Source: Streptomyces fumanus
Lineage (GTDB): Bacteria > Actinomycetota > Actinomycetes > Streptomycetales > Streptomycetaceae
Reading direction: 5' to 3'
DNA: 64,000 nucleotides
Assembly (NCBI RefSeq): GCF_014655295.1
Contig: NZ_BNBI01000003.1
Span: 186,001-250,000 of the forward strand
The notes under the pieces are model-generated. The model was given only the letters and a program-made list of their open reading frames with translations. It was not told the DNA's origin and searched no databases. Below are positions 9,170-17,200 of this stretch, piece by piece (within the stretch, counting starts at the first letter, position 1; every line of letters starts with the position of its first letter). The position numbers were made by a program, and so were the translations under genes.

Positions 9170-9553
9170 TCAGGGCGAGGGCCGGTCGGTGCGGCGGTCG
9201 TACTCCCGCTGGTGCGCCTGGATCTCGTCGGCGTGGGCGACCGTCCACGCGTACAGCGCGCCGAACGGCTCCCGCAGGGACGCGCCGAGCGGGGTCAGGG
9301 AGTACTCCACCCCGACCGGCGAGGTCGGCAGTACGCGGCGCACGATCATCCCGTTGCGTTCCAGGCGGCGCAGGGTCTGGGTGAGGACCCGCTGGGTCAC
9401 GCCCTCCAGGCGGCGCTTGATCTCGTTGAACCGGCGTGGCTCGTCCAGGACGGCCATCACCATCATCGACCACTTGTCGGCGATCTGGTCGAGGATCGGG
9501 CGGCTGGGGCAGTCGACGCGGTAGACGACGCCGCGGGTGTCGGAAGCGGTCAT
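9170..9553 (-). CDS. HxlR-family winged-helix transcriptional regulator
   Basis: 127 residues with the HxlR hallmark: a Cys near the start (VDCPSRPILDQIADKWSMMV, residues 13-33), a winged helix (RFNEIKRRLEGVTQRVLTQT) and the wing EYSLTPLGASL. HxlR members often sense thiol-reactive stress through that Cys. It is divergent from the enoyl-CoA hydratase gene at 9676 and shares its 122-base promoter region, so it most likely controls that gene and itself. Confidence 0.88.
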   Translation of the reverse strand: MTASDTRGVVYRVDCPSRPILDQIADKWSMMVMAVLDEPRRFNEIKRRLEGVTQRVLTQTLRRLERNGMIVRRVLPTSPVGVEYSLTPLGASLREPFGALYAWTVAHADEIQAHQREYDRRTDRPSP

Positions 9554-9630
9554 GCAGGTATCCTCCGCGATCCTTGAGATGCCGAAAGTGCGTTATTGAC
9601 GCTGGTCTCCGGTGACCGCACGGTGAGTAT

Positions 9631-9649
9631 GCATCAGGAACCTAGATGC
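9631..9649. promoter_or_regulatory. Inverted repeat upstream of enoyl-CoA hydratase gene, candidate HxlR site
   Basis: GCATC (9631-9635) and GATGC (9645-9649) flank nine bases in the divergent spacer. A -35-like TTGACG lies at 9596-9601. Short arms make this tentative. Confidence 0.3.
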
Positions 9650-9675
9650 CTACCAGGTACCGATCGGAGACCCCC

Positions 9676-10512
9676 ATGAGCCAGGACACCCGCGCCTACC
9701 CGACCCTGCGGGTGACGCGCGAGGACGGCGTCGCCCGTGTCACCCTCGACAACCCGCCCGTCAACGTCCTGGACGTCGCCCTGATGGCCGACCTCCGGCA
9801 TCTGCTGACCACGCTGCGGGACGACGGTTCGGTCCGGGTGATCGTGTTCGAGAGCGCCGACCCGGAGTTCTTCATCGCCCATGTCGACATGTCGCTCGTC
9901 GACGCGCCGCACGCCTTCGACGAGCCGGCGGCCGAGGTGCCGGACGGCGTCAACGTCTTCCAGGGCCTCGGGGAGCTGCTGCGGCACCAGCCCCAGGTCA
10001 CCATCGTCAAGCTCGCCGGGCTGGCGCGCGGCGGCGGGGCGGAGTTCGTCGCGGCGGCGGACATGGCGTTCGCGGCGATCGGCCGGGCCGGGATCGGCCA
10101 GATCGAGGCCCTCATGGGCATCGTCCCCGGCGGCGGAGGCACGCAGTACCTCGCCCAGCGGGTCGGCCGCAACCGCGCCCTGGAGGTGGTGCTCGGTGCC
10201 GACCTGTACGACGCCGAGACCGCCGAGCGCTACGGCTGGGTCAACCGGGCCGTCCCCGCCGGTGAACTGGACGCCGTGGTGGACAGACTCGCCCGGAACA
10301 TCGCCGCGCTGCCCGAGGGCGTGATCGCGGCGGCCAAGCGGGCCCTCGCGCCGGCGGACCTGGCGGAGGGGCTGCTGCGGGAGCACGACGCCTGGGCGGG
10401 CCAGATCGTCCGTCCGGCGGCCGAGCGGCTGATCCGCGGCGGCCTGGCCCACGGCGCCCAGACCCCCGCGGGCGAGCGCGACCTGGAGGGCCTGCTCCGC
10501 GCACTGGCCTGA
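9676..10512 (+). CDS. Enoyl-CoA hydratase/isomerase family protein
   Basis: 278 residues; ATG at 9676 chosen for GGAGA at 9665-9669. The crotonase fold shows DNPPVNVLD near the start, the oxyanion-hole segment LARGGGAEFVAAADMAFA and the second block IGQIEALMGIVPGGGGTQYLAQRVG, with an acidic residue in each catalytic position (GGGAE and QIEAL). This fits hydration of an enoyl-CoA or a related crotonase reaction in the cytoplasm. It is alone except for the divergent HxlR regulator, so it may serve detoxification rather than bulk beta-oxidation. Confidence 0.85.
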   Translation: MSQDTRAYPTLRVTREDGVARVTLDNPPVNVLDVALMADLRHLLTTLRDDGSVRVIVFESADPEFFIAHVDMSLVDAPHAFDEPAAEVPDGVNVFQGLGELLRHQPQVTIVKLAGLARGGGAEFVAAADMAFAAIGRAGIGQIEALMGIVPGGGGTQYLAQRVGRNRALEVVLGADLYDAETAERYGWVNRAVPAGELDAVVDRLARNIAALPEGVIAAAKRALAPADLAEGLLREHDAWAGQIVRPAAERLIRGGLAHGAQTPAGERDLEGLLRALA

Positions 10513-10608
10513 GCCGGCGGGCCCGTTCACCCGGGACGCGCCGACCCGATGGGCCGGTACCGCCCCACCCGTACCGCCCTGTCCGCCTCCTCGCCGAGAA
10601 TGGCACGC

Positions 10609-11157
10609 ATGACAGCCGAAGCGAGCGAGGTCGCTCTGAGCAAACAGGAACTCCGCGCGGTGACCGCCTTCGCGGCGGCGTGTGCCGAAACCGTGCTGGA
10701 GGTGTTCGAGGCGGATCAGCCGGACGACCCACGGCCCCGGGCGGCCATCGACGCCGCGTGGGCCTTCGCCCGGGGCGGGGAGCGCGGCAGGGCGCTGCGC
10801 GACACGGCGTCGGCGGCGCTGAAGGCGGCCAGGAGCGCGCGTACGCCCGCCGCGCGCGAGGCGGCCTGGGCGGCGATGTCGGCGGCGGGCGCCGCCTATC
10901 TGCATCCGCTGGCCAAGGCCACTCAGGTCAGGCACATCCTCGGGGCCGGTGCCTACGCGGCCAGGGCGGCCGAGCTCGCGGCCGGTGACGATCGCGGTGC
11001 CGGTGCCGGGCACCTTCGGCGGGCGGTGGCGTGGGCGACGCCGGTCGTCGTGGACGTGCTGCGGCGCTTCCCCGCGGCGCCGGACGGGGGCGGGCGGGTC
11101 GGCGAGCTGACGCGCGTGCTGGACGCGGACCTCCGGTCGCTCACCTTCACCGGGTAG
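10609..11157 (+). CDS. Imm5-like putative immunity protein family
   Basis: 182 residues, nearly all helical and Ala-rich, with the family signature AAIDAAWAFA, then AAGAAYLHPLAKATQVRHILGAG, and ATPVVVDVLRRFPAAPDGGGRVGEL at the end. Relatives are named Imm5-like immunity proteins (often mislabelled SbcC) and are proposed to neutralise polymorphic toxins. The ATG at 10609 is favoured because GAGAAT (10596-10601) sits seven bases before it, as in leaderless transcripts; ATG 10600 is the alternative. No toxin gene is adjacent, so an immunity role is unproven. Confidence 0.6.
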   Translation: MTAEASEVALSKQELRAVTAFAAACAETVLEVFEADQPDDPRPRAAIDAAWAFARGGERGRALRDTASAALKAARSARTPAAREAAWAAMSAAGAAYLHPLAKATQVRHILGAGAYAARAAELAAGDDRGAGAGHLRRAVAWATPVVVDVLRRFPAAPDGGGRVGELTRVLDADLRSLTFTG

Positions 11158-11215
11158 TCCCGCGGCGGCCGTCGCCCGCCGCGTCACCGTGTGCGCGGCC
11201 GTCCGCACGGCACAC

Positions 11216-11252
11216 CGCCCCGGCGCGGACGCGGCTGCGTCCGGCCGGGGCG
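11216..11252. terminator. Strong two-part hairpin between convergent genes
   Basis: Outer arms CGCCCCGGC (11216-11224) and GCCGGGGCG (11244-11252) enclose an inner stem GGACGC (11227-11232) / GCGTCC (11237-11242) with the loop GGCT. It lies between the Imm5-like gene and the convergent sapA-like gene and can serve both. Confidence 0.65.
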
Positions 11253-11268
11253 AGCGCGCTGGTGCGGA

Positions 11269-11718
11269 TCAGCGGATGGAGGTGGTGCGGTGTTCCTTCA
11301 TCGCGGCGCAGTTGGAGCCGGTCACGTCGACGGAGACGTTGCCGATGCTGCCGCCCCAGTCGACGCAGTGGCCCTTGCCGTAGGCGTAGGCGGGACCCGC
11401 GTAGGACGTGTACTTGCCGTAGTCGCCGTCACCCTTGTCGGTGTCCGGGATGTAGAGGTAGGCGGACATGTCGACGGCCGTGCCCGTGGTCTTGCGGATG
11501 GTCACGACGCAGTTCTTGCCGTTGGCGGAGTTGTAGGTCAGGTAGACGGTCCCCTTGGTGCCGACGGGTACGGAGTTCACCGTCTTGTAGCCGCTGCCGC
11601 AGACGGTCCCCGGGGTGACGCTCGCGGCGGCCGAGGCGGGCGCGGCGAGCACGGTGGTACCGGCGAGCGCCGCCGCCGTGACGGCGACCGCGACGAGCGT
11701 GGAACGGATCGATGCCAT
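11269..11718 (-). CDS. sapA: Spore-associated protein A (SapA-like), secreted
   Basis: 149 residues; ATG at 11716-11718 behind AGGGGGAA. Residues 1-31 or so are a Sec signal peptide (basic start, VAVAVTAAALAGTTVLA, then PASA). The mature part shows VCGSGYKTVNSVPVGTKGTV, YLTYNSANGKNCVVTI, and HCVDWGGSIGNVSVDV, closely matching the SapA family of Streptomyces coelicolor, a protein found on spore surfaces. Three or four Cys suggest disulfides. Expression is expected during aerial growth. It is a single gene ending at a shared terminator. Confidence 0.8.
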   Translation of the reverse strand: MASIRSTLVAVAVTAAALAGTTVLAAPASAAASVTPGTVCGSGYKTVNSVPVGTKGTVYLTYNSANGKNCVVTIRKTTGTAVDMSAYLYIPDTDKGDGDYGKYTSYAGPAYAYGKGHCVDWGGSIGNVSVDVTGSNCAAMKEHRTTSIR

Positions 11719-11826
11719 GTTTCCCCCTACTACGGTCCGGGAGCCGGTCATTGCTCCTGTTTGGTGTGACCCGTGGGGTACGCAAAGGGTTGTGCGGAAA
11801 TCAGCCGGGATCGCGCCCGGCGTCCG

Positions 11827-12225
11827 TCAGCGGCCGAATTTGGCGATGGCGGCCGGGGTGACGGGCGTGAAGAAGTTGACGAGATGGCCGTCGGGGTCAC
11901 GGACCAGGAGCGAGCGGTTGCCCCAGGGCATGGTGGTGGGCTCGTTGAGGATGTCGGGGACGAAGCCGGTCAGGTGTTCGTGCACGCGGTCGACGTCGTC
12001 GACCAGGAACTCGATGATCACGCTGCGGTTGTCGGCCGGGTGCGCGGAGCCGGGCGCGAACAGCGGGACGGTACGGGTGCCGGCGACGGCGAGGGTGGCG
12101 TGGGGGGTCCTCAGTTCGGCGAAGTCCTCGGTGGACCAGGTCGCCGGAGTCCCGGTGGCCCTCTCGTAGAACGAGACGAGGCGGGCGACATCGCCGGTGA
12201 TGATCCGGATCGAGACGAAGTCCAT
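11827..12225 (-). CDS. VOC/glyoxalase-bleomycin-resistance family protein
   Basis: 132 residues from the ATG at 12223-12225, preceded by CAGGAGA. One vicinal-oxygen-chelate module: DFVSIRIITGDVARLVSFYERATG at the start, then VDDVDRVHEHL, and SLLVRDPDGHLVNFFTPV at the end, with His and Glu candidates for metal binding. Such proteins act as small metal-dependent enzymes or drug-binding proteins. It is divergent from a WYL regulator (12321), which probably controls it. Confidence 0.82.
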   Translation of the reverse strand: MDFVSIRIITGDVARLVSFYERATGTPATWSTEDFAELRTPHATLAVAGTRTVPLFAPGSAHPADNRSVIIEFLVDDVDRVHEHLTGFVPDILNEPTTMPWGNRSLLVRDPDGHLVNFFTPVTPAAIAKFGR

Positions 12226-12308
12226 GGTGCTGTTCTCCTGAAGACGTGAGGTCGTTGCCCTGCGCACGTTAGAACGATTACTGGACAGAACCCGCCCGGT
12301 ATTCGCGT

Positions 12309-12314
12309 TAGTCT
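12309..12314 (+). promoter_or_regulatory. Leaderless -10 element of WYL regulator gene
   Basis: TAGTCT followed by six bases and then the ATG at 12321; no Shine-Dalgarno sequence is visible. This spacing predicts a transcript starting at the ATG. Confidence 0.45.
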
Positions 12315-12320
12315 CGCCGC

Positions 12321-13295
12321 ATGTCCCGACCCACCGGCCGCGTCCTCACCCTCCTGGAGCTGTTGCAGTCGGGCGGCACCCGGACCATGGCCGAACTCGC
12401 CGACCGGCTCGGCGTCGACGGGCGTACCGTGCGCCGGTACGTGGATCACCTGATCGACCTCGGTGTGCCGGTCGAGGCCGTGCGCGGCCGGTACGGCGGC
12501 TACCGCCTCGCCCCCGGCTACCGCCTGCCGCCGCTGATGTTCACCGACGACGAGGCGCTCGCCGTACTGCTCGGACTGGTCGCCGGCCGCCGGGCGGGGC
12601 TCGTGCCCACGGCGGCGACCGCGAGCGAGACGGCGGCGGCCAAGATCCGGCGGGTCCTGCCCGAGCGCCTGGCCCGCAGGCTCGCCACCGTGCTGGAGAC
12701 CCTCGCCTTCACGGAACCGTCCGATGAGTTCCCCGCCCCCGACGCGGGCGTCCTGCTCACCCTCGCCGACGCGGTGCGCCACCGCCGGCCGGTCTCGCTC
12801 CGGTACACCGACCGCGACGGCCGGCGCACCGACCGCACGCTGCACCCGTACGGGGTGGTGGCGCACGCGGGCCGGTGGTACGTCACCGGTGCCGACCCCG
12901 GGGCCGGTGCGGACCGGACGTTCCGGCTCGACCGCATCGCCGATGCCCGGGCCCTGCCCGGCGAGTTCGCGGCGCCCGGCGGGCCGGATCCGGTGGAGCG
13001 CGTGCTGACCGGGTTCGCCACCGCGCCGTACCGGCACGAGGTGACCGTGCGGGTCCAGGGGACGGTCGAGCAGATCCGCGCCCGGCTTCCGGCCGGGATC
13101 GCGAGCGTCGAGGAACCCGCGGCCGGGGCGGGCGAGGGCTGGCCGCGGGTCGAGATCCGGGCGGAGCGGCTCGACTGGCTGCCTCCCCTCCTCGCCTCCC
13201 TCGACCGGCCCTTCGTCATCGAACGCCCCGGCGAACTGCGCGACCTCGTCATCGCCTTCGCCGACCGCCTCGCGGCCCGCGCCCGCGGTTCCTGA
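12321..13295 (+). CDS. WYL-domain transcriptional regulator (YafY type), copy 1
   Basis: 324 residues. An N-terminal HTH_11 winged helix (MAELADRLGVDGRTVRRYVDHL, residues about 22-43) is followed by YGGYRLAPGYRLPPL, then a WYL domain (about 140-215, with WYVTGADP and FRLDRIADAR) and a C-terminal WCX extension ending FVIERPGELRDLVIAF. WYL proteins are ligand- or nucleic-acid-responsive one-component regulators. It is divergent from the VOC gene. A paralogue lies at 48229. Confidence 0.88.
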   Translation: MSRPTGRVLTLLELLQSGGTRTMAELADRLGVDGRTVRRYVDHLIDLGVPVEAVRGRYGGYRLAPGYRLPPLMFTDDEALAVLLGLVAGRRAGLVPTAATASETAAAKIRRVLPERLARRLATVLETLAFTEPSDEFPAPDAGVLLTLADAVRHRRPVSLRYTDRDGRRTDRTLHPYGVVAHAGRWYVTGADPGAGADRTFRLDRIADARALPGEFAAPGGPDPVERVLTGFATAPYRHEVTVRVQGTVEQIRARLPAGIASVEEPAAGAGEGWPRVEIRAERLDWLPPLLASLDRPFVIERPGELRDLVIAFADRLAARARGS

Positions 13296-13344
13296 CCGGC
13301 CCGGGCGGTGGCACCGGCGAGGCGTCGTACCGTCTCCGGCGGGC

Positions 13345-14307
13345 TCAGGGCACCAGCACGATCCTGCCGAACACCCTGCCCGCGTCCATCTCCCGGTGGG
13401 CCCGGGCCGCCTGGTCAAGGGGCAGCACCTCGTGCACGACCGTGCGCAGCTCCCCGCGGGCGGCGTCGGCGAACTGCGCCGCCCGGACGGCCTGCCGGTC
13501 GGGGCCTGGCACGGTGTCGGCGCTGAACGCGGCGAACGACGGGGACCTGCGGAAGTTGGCGACGAGCCGGGTGCCGAAGTCGGCCGGGGGCTGCCCGCCG
13601 ACCACGCCGACCGCCACGTACCGCCCGTTGGGGTTCAGCCTGTCCACGAAGTCGGGGAGCCGGGGACCCCCGACGACATCGAGCACCACGTCGACGCCGG
13701 CCGGCGCGTCCGGGCCGCCGTCGCCGGAGCGGTCCAGGACGTGGGTGGCGCCCAGGTCCCGCAGCCGGGCGCCGCGTTGTGCCGAGGAGGTGGTGACCAG
13801 CACCGCGCCCGCGCCGGCCCGGGCCGCGAGCTGGACCGCCGTGATCCCGATGCTGCCGGCCGCGCCGCGCACGAGCACCGCCTCACCGGGCGCCGTACGG
13901 GCGCGCTCCAGGGCGTAGTGGGCGACCACGCCGGAGCCGCCGAGCGTCACCGCGTCGGCGGCGGTCAGGCCGTCGGGCAGCGCGAGGACGTCCCCGAGCG
14001 CGGCGACGGCCTGCTCGGCGTAGCCACCGGACAGGCCGGTGAACGCCCACACCCGGCGGCCGATCCACGAGGTGTCGACACCGTCTCCCACGGCGGTGAC
14101 GCTTCCGGCGACCTCGCTGCCGAGAAGGTGGCCCTCCCGGAAGCCGTGGGCGGCCAGCGTGCCCCGGCGGATCACGGCGTCCACGCCGCCGACGCCGATC
14201 GCCTCGGTGGTGACGCACACCTGCCCCGGTGCGGGGACGGGCGCGGGCAGATCGGCCACCTCCAGTCCGGCGGGGTCTCCGAACGCCTTGATCACGACGG
14301 CTCTCAT
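13345..14307 (-). CDS. Medium-chain NAD(P)-dependent quinone-type oxidoreductase
   Basis: 320 residues; ATG at 14305-14307 behind GAGGAGCAG. GroES-like domain (AVVIKAFGDPAGLEVADLPAP, then GSEVAGSVTAVGDGV) and Rossmann fold with VRGAAGSIGITAVQLAARAG at about 145. The zinc ligands of alcohol dehydrogenases are missing. It is divergent from the TetR regulator at 14405, so it is probably a regulated detoxification reductase. The substrate is unknown. Confidence 0.83.
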   Translation of the reverse strand: MRAVVIKAFGDPAGLEVADLPAPVPAPGQVCVTTEAIGVGGVDAVIRRGTLAAHGFREGHLLGSEVAGSVTAVGDGVDTSWIGRRVWAFTGLSGGYAEQAVAALGDVLALPDGLTAADAVTLGGSGVVAHYALERARTAPGEAVLVRGAAGSIGITAVQLAARAGAGAVLVTTSSAQRGARLRDLGATHVLDRSGDGGPDAPAGVDVVLDVVGGPRLPDFVDRLNPNGRYVAVGVVGGQPPADFGTRLVANFRRSPSFAAFSADTVPGPDRQAVRAAQFADAARGELRTVVHEVLPLDQAARAHREMDAGRVFGRIVLVP

Positions 14308-14367
14308 CTCTGCTCCTCGGGTCGGGCCGGTGCGGGCGACGGACCGCGCCACCGCCATGGGACCGTA

Positions 14368-14378
14368 GGAGAAACTCC
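14368..14378. promoter_or_regulatory. Short palindrome in the oxidoreductase/TetR divergent promoter
   Basis: GGAGAAACTCC: four-base arms around AAA, midway between the two starts. A possible core of the TetR operator, but short. Confidence 0.3.
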
Positions 14379-14404
14379 CGTCCGTCCGGCCGAAGTGAGA
14401 CGTG

Positions 14405-15049
14405 ATGACCGTCCCTTTGACTCGCCCCTCGCGCTCCGACGCCCGCGACAACCGGGCCCGCATCCTGGAGGCGGCCCGCACGGTCTTCGGCGAGGAGGGG
14501 CTGAGTACGCCCGTGCGCGAGATCGCCCGGCACGCGGGCGTCGGCCCCGCCACGCTGTACCGGCACTTCCCGACCAAGCGGGACCTGATCACGGAGACCT
14601 TCGCCGAGCAGCGCCGCGCCTGCCACGCCGTGGTCCGCGACGCCCTCGCGGACCCGGACCCTTGGCGCGGGTTCCGGGGCCTGGTCGAGCGGATCTGCGA
14701 ACTGCACGCGCGCAGCCGGGGGTTCGCCGACACCTTCATGGCCGCCTACCCGGAGGCCGTCGACTTCGCCGCCGACCGGGAGCGGACGCTGCGCGCGGTG
14801 GCCGAGCTGGCCCGCCGGGCCCAGCGGGCGGGCGCGCTGCGGAGCGGTTTCGTCGTCGACGACCTGGTGCTGATGCTGCTGGCCCACCGGGGCGTCCAGG
14901 ACATTCCGCGTGCCGACCGGCTCGCGGCCTCGCGCCGCTTCGCCGCCTTTGTGATCGAGGCGTTCCGCGCCGCCCCGGGCGCGGAGGCGCCGGCACCGCT
15001 GCCGCCGGCTCCCCGGCTGGGTCTCGCGCACCCGCCGGTCGCGCCGTAG
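14405..15049 (+). CDS. TetR/AcrR-family transcriptional regulator
   Basis: 214 residues. HTH at about 17-62: NRARILEAARTVFGEEG, then VREIARHAGVGPATLYRHFPTKRDL, a strong match to TetR_N. The C-terminal ligand domain contains VERICELHARSRGFADTF and ends in a Pro/Ala-rich tail. An in-frame GTG lies one codon upstream of the chosen ATG. It is divergent from the quinone-type oxidoreductase, its likely target. Confidence 0.88.
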   Translation: MTVPLTRPSRSDARDNRARILEAARTVFGEEGLSTPVREIARHAGVGPATLYRHFPTKRDLITETFAEQRRACHAVVRDALADPDPWRGFRGLVERICELHARSRGFADTFMAAYPEAVDFAADRERTLRAVAELARRAQRAGALRSGFVVDDLVLMLLAHRGVQDIPRADRLAASRRFAAFVIEAFRAAPGAEAPAPLPPAPRLGLAHPPVAP

Positions 15050-15166
15050 GCCCGGCCCGCGTCCGGGAGGGGTCCGCCTGGTGGCCGGTTCCCCGCCCTG
15101 TCGCGGGGCGCGTTCTCGTCTTGGTAGAGGACACGACCTGACCTCGACTGCCGCCATGGTGAGGGC

Positions 15167-16354
15167 ATGACCGTCCTCGACCAGCGCGCCCTCAACCGCG
15201 CCACCCTCGCCCGTCAGCACCTGCTCACCCGCGCCCGGACCTCCGTACCCGAGGCGGTGGCCCATCTGTGCGGGCTGCAGGCGCAGGAGCCGCAGGAGCC
15301 GTTCACCGGGCTGTGGTCCCGGCTGGCCGGCTTCCGGCCCGCGGACCTGGACGACGCCCTGACCGGCCGTACGGTGGTGCGCACCCACCTGATGCGCCGC
15401 ACCGTGCACCTGGTCACCGCCGACGACGCGCTCGCCTGGCGGGCCCGTCACGACTCCATGCTGCGCGGGCGCGTGCTGGCGACCTACCGGCGGGAACTGG
15501 CCGGCCTGGACCTGGACGAGATCGCCGCCGCCGGCCGCGCGGTCATGGCCGACCAGCGGCCCCGCACCATGAGCGAACTCGTCCAGGCCCTCGAGGACCG
15601 CTGGCCCGGCCGGCCGCGCCGCGCCCTGGGCGAGCTGCTCGTCGCCGCGCTCGTCCCCATGGCCCAGCTCCCGCCGCGCGGCCTGTGGCAGCGGACCGCC
15701 GGGGTACGCAACCTGCCGCTGGCCAGTTGGCTGGGACGGGACATCGCGCCCCTGCCCGCGGCCGGCCGCGATCCCGTCGGGCAGCGGATGCTCCGCCGCT
15801 ACCTCGCCGCCTTCGGGCCCGCCAGCAGCTCGGACCTGCGGGCCTGGTGCGGTCTCACCGGTCTGCCGGCCGCCGTCGAGGCCGCCCGGGACGACCTGGT
15901 CGTGTTCCGTGACGAACGCGGCCGCCGGCTCCTCGACCTGCCCGACGCGCCCCGCCCCGACCCCGACACCCCCGCCCCCGTCCGGTTCCTGCCGGCCTTC
16001 GACAACGCGATCCTCGGCTACCACGACCGCGGTCGCGTCATCGACGCCGCCCACCTCCGGCTGTCCGTCGAGGGCCACCGCACCGTCCTGGTCGACGGAC
16101 GGGTCACCGCCACCTGGACCGTACGGGACCACCGCCTGGAGATCGGTCCGCTGCGCCCGCTCACCGCCCCGGAGCGGGAAGCCGTCCACACCGAGGCCGA
16201 GGAGCTGGCCGCCTTCCTCGACGCGGGCATCGAGGACATCCGCCTCCATCCGGACCGGACGCGCGCCGCGTCCTGCGCCGGGCCGTCCGGCGGGCGGGGC
16301 CCGAAGGGTGGGAAGATCACGGAAATTGACCCGTCAACGATCAACTCTGTGTGA
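15167..16354 (+). CDS. Winged-helix DNA glycosylase family protein (AlkZ/YcaQ-like)
   Basis: 395 residues. The protein has the HTH_42 (DUF1006) layout of tandem winged helices. The catalytic motif of AlkZ-type glycosylases, Gln-x-Gln, is present as LCGLQAQEPQ (Q38 and Q40), with VVRTHLMRRTVHLV and DNAILGYHDR further along. AlkZ and YcaQ unhook DNA interstrand crosslinks or remove bulky alkyl adducts; AlkZ gives self-resistance to azinomycin. The last 30 residues look unstructured. CATGGT lies six bases before the ATG. It is followed after ten bases by a SAM methyltransferase gene. Confidence 0.75.
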   Translation: MTVLDQRALNRATLARQHLLTRARTSVPEAVAHLCGLQAQEPQEPFTGLWSRLAGFRPADLDDALTGRTVVRTHLMRRTVHLVTADDALAWRARHDSMLRGRVLATYRRELAGLDLDEIAAAGRAVMADQRPRTMSELVQALEDRWPGRPRRALGELLVAALVPMAQLPPRGLWQRTAGVRNLPLASWLGRDIAPLPAAGRDPVGQRMLRRYLAAFGPASSSDLRAWCGLTGLPAAVEAARDDLVVFRDERGRRLLDLPDAPRPDPDTPAPVRFLPAFDNAILGYHDRGRVIDAAHLRLSVEGHRTVLVDGRVTATWTVRDHRLEIGPLRPLTAPEREAVHTEAEELAAFLDAGIEDIRLHPDRTRAASCAGPSGGRGPKGGKITEIDPSTINSV

Positions 16355-16364
16355 GGCTTTGCCC

Positions 16365-17168
16365 ATGACTCAACCGCATGACGACGTCCGAGCCAGGCTC
16401 CAGACCGACCGGCCGCACTCCGCCCGGGTCTGGAACTACCTGCTGGGCGGCAAGGACAACTACCCCGTGGACAGCGAGGCCGGTGACGTCATCCTCTCGA
16501 CGTTCCCGGAGTTCGCGGCCGTCGCCCGGCAGCAGCGGCGGTTCCTCGCGCGTGCCGTGCGCTTCCTGGCGGGCGAGGCCGGCGTCCGCCAGTTCCTCGA
16601 CATCGGCACCGGACTGCCCACCGCCGACAACACGCACGAACTGGCTCAGCGCATCGCCCCGGAGAGCCGCATCGTGTACGTCGACAACGACCCCCTGGTC
16701 CTGGTGCACGCCCAGGCGCTGCTCACCAGCAGCCCGGAGGGCGCCTGCGCCTATGTCGACGCCGATGTCCGGGACCCGGAGCGGATCCTGGCCGAGGCGG
16801 CGAAGACCCTGGACCTCAGCCGTCCGGTCGCCCTGACGATGCTGGGCATCGTGGGGCAGATCTCCGACGCCGACCGCCCCGCGGAGCTGGTGCGCACCCT
16901 GCTGGACGGTCTGCCGGCGGGCAGCTACCTCGCCCTGAGCGACGGCACGAACACCAACGAGGCGCTCAACAGGGCGGTCGAGGCGTACAACGGGCAGTCG
17001 GCCAACACCTATCACCTCCGGTCGCCGGAGGAGATCGCCACCTACTTCGCCGGGCTCGACCTGGTGGAGCCGGGGGTCGTGGCCACGGCGACCTGGCGTG
17101 CGGAGGACGGCCGGCCCGAGGAGACCGCGGCCGACGTCTCCGTCTGCGGGATCGCCGTCAAGCGCTGA
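16365..17168 (+). CDS. SAM-dependent methyltransferase, DUF574 / Methyltransf_19 family
   Basis: 267 residues with the actinobacterial family signature: HSARVWNYLLGGKDNYPVDS at the start, then QFLDIGTGLPTADNTHELAQ (SAM-binding loop, about 73-92), RIVYVDNDPLVLVHAQALL and YVDADVRDPERIL. These proteins have a Rossmann methyltransferase fold and are abundant in Streptomyces, but their substrates are unknown. The gene starts ten bases after the AlkZ-like gene, so the two may be co-transcribed. Confidence 0.85.
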   Translation: MTQPHDDVRARLQTDRPHSARVWNYLLGGKDNYPVDSEAGDVILSTFPEFAAVARQQRRFLARAVRFLAGEAGVRQFLDIGTGLPTADNTHELAQRIAPESRIVYVDNDPLVLVHAQALLTSSPEGACAYVDADVRDPERILAEAAKTLDLSRPVALTMLGIVGQISDADRPAELVRTLLDGLPAGSYLALSDGTNTNEALNRAVEAYNGQSANTYHLRSPEEIATYFAGLDLVEPGVVATATWRAEDGRPEETAADVSVCGIAVKR

Positions 17169-17200
17169 ACGCGGGGCCGGGCCGCGCCCGTGACGGCGGG

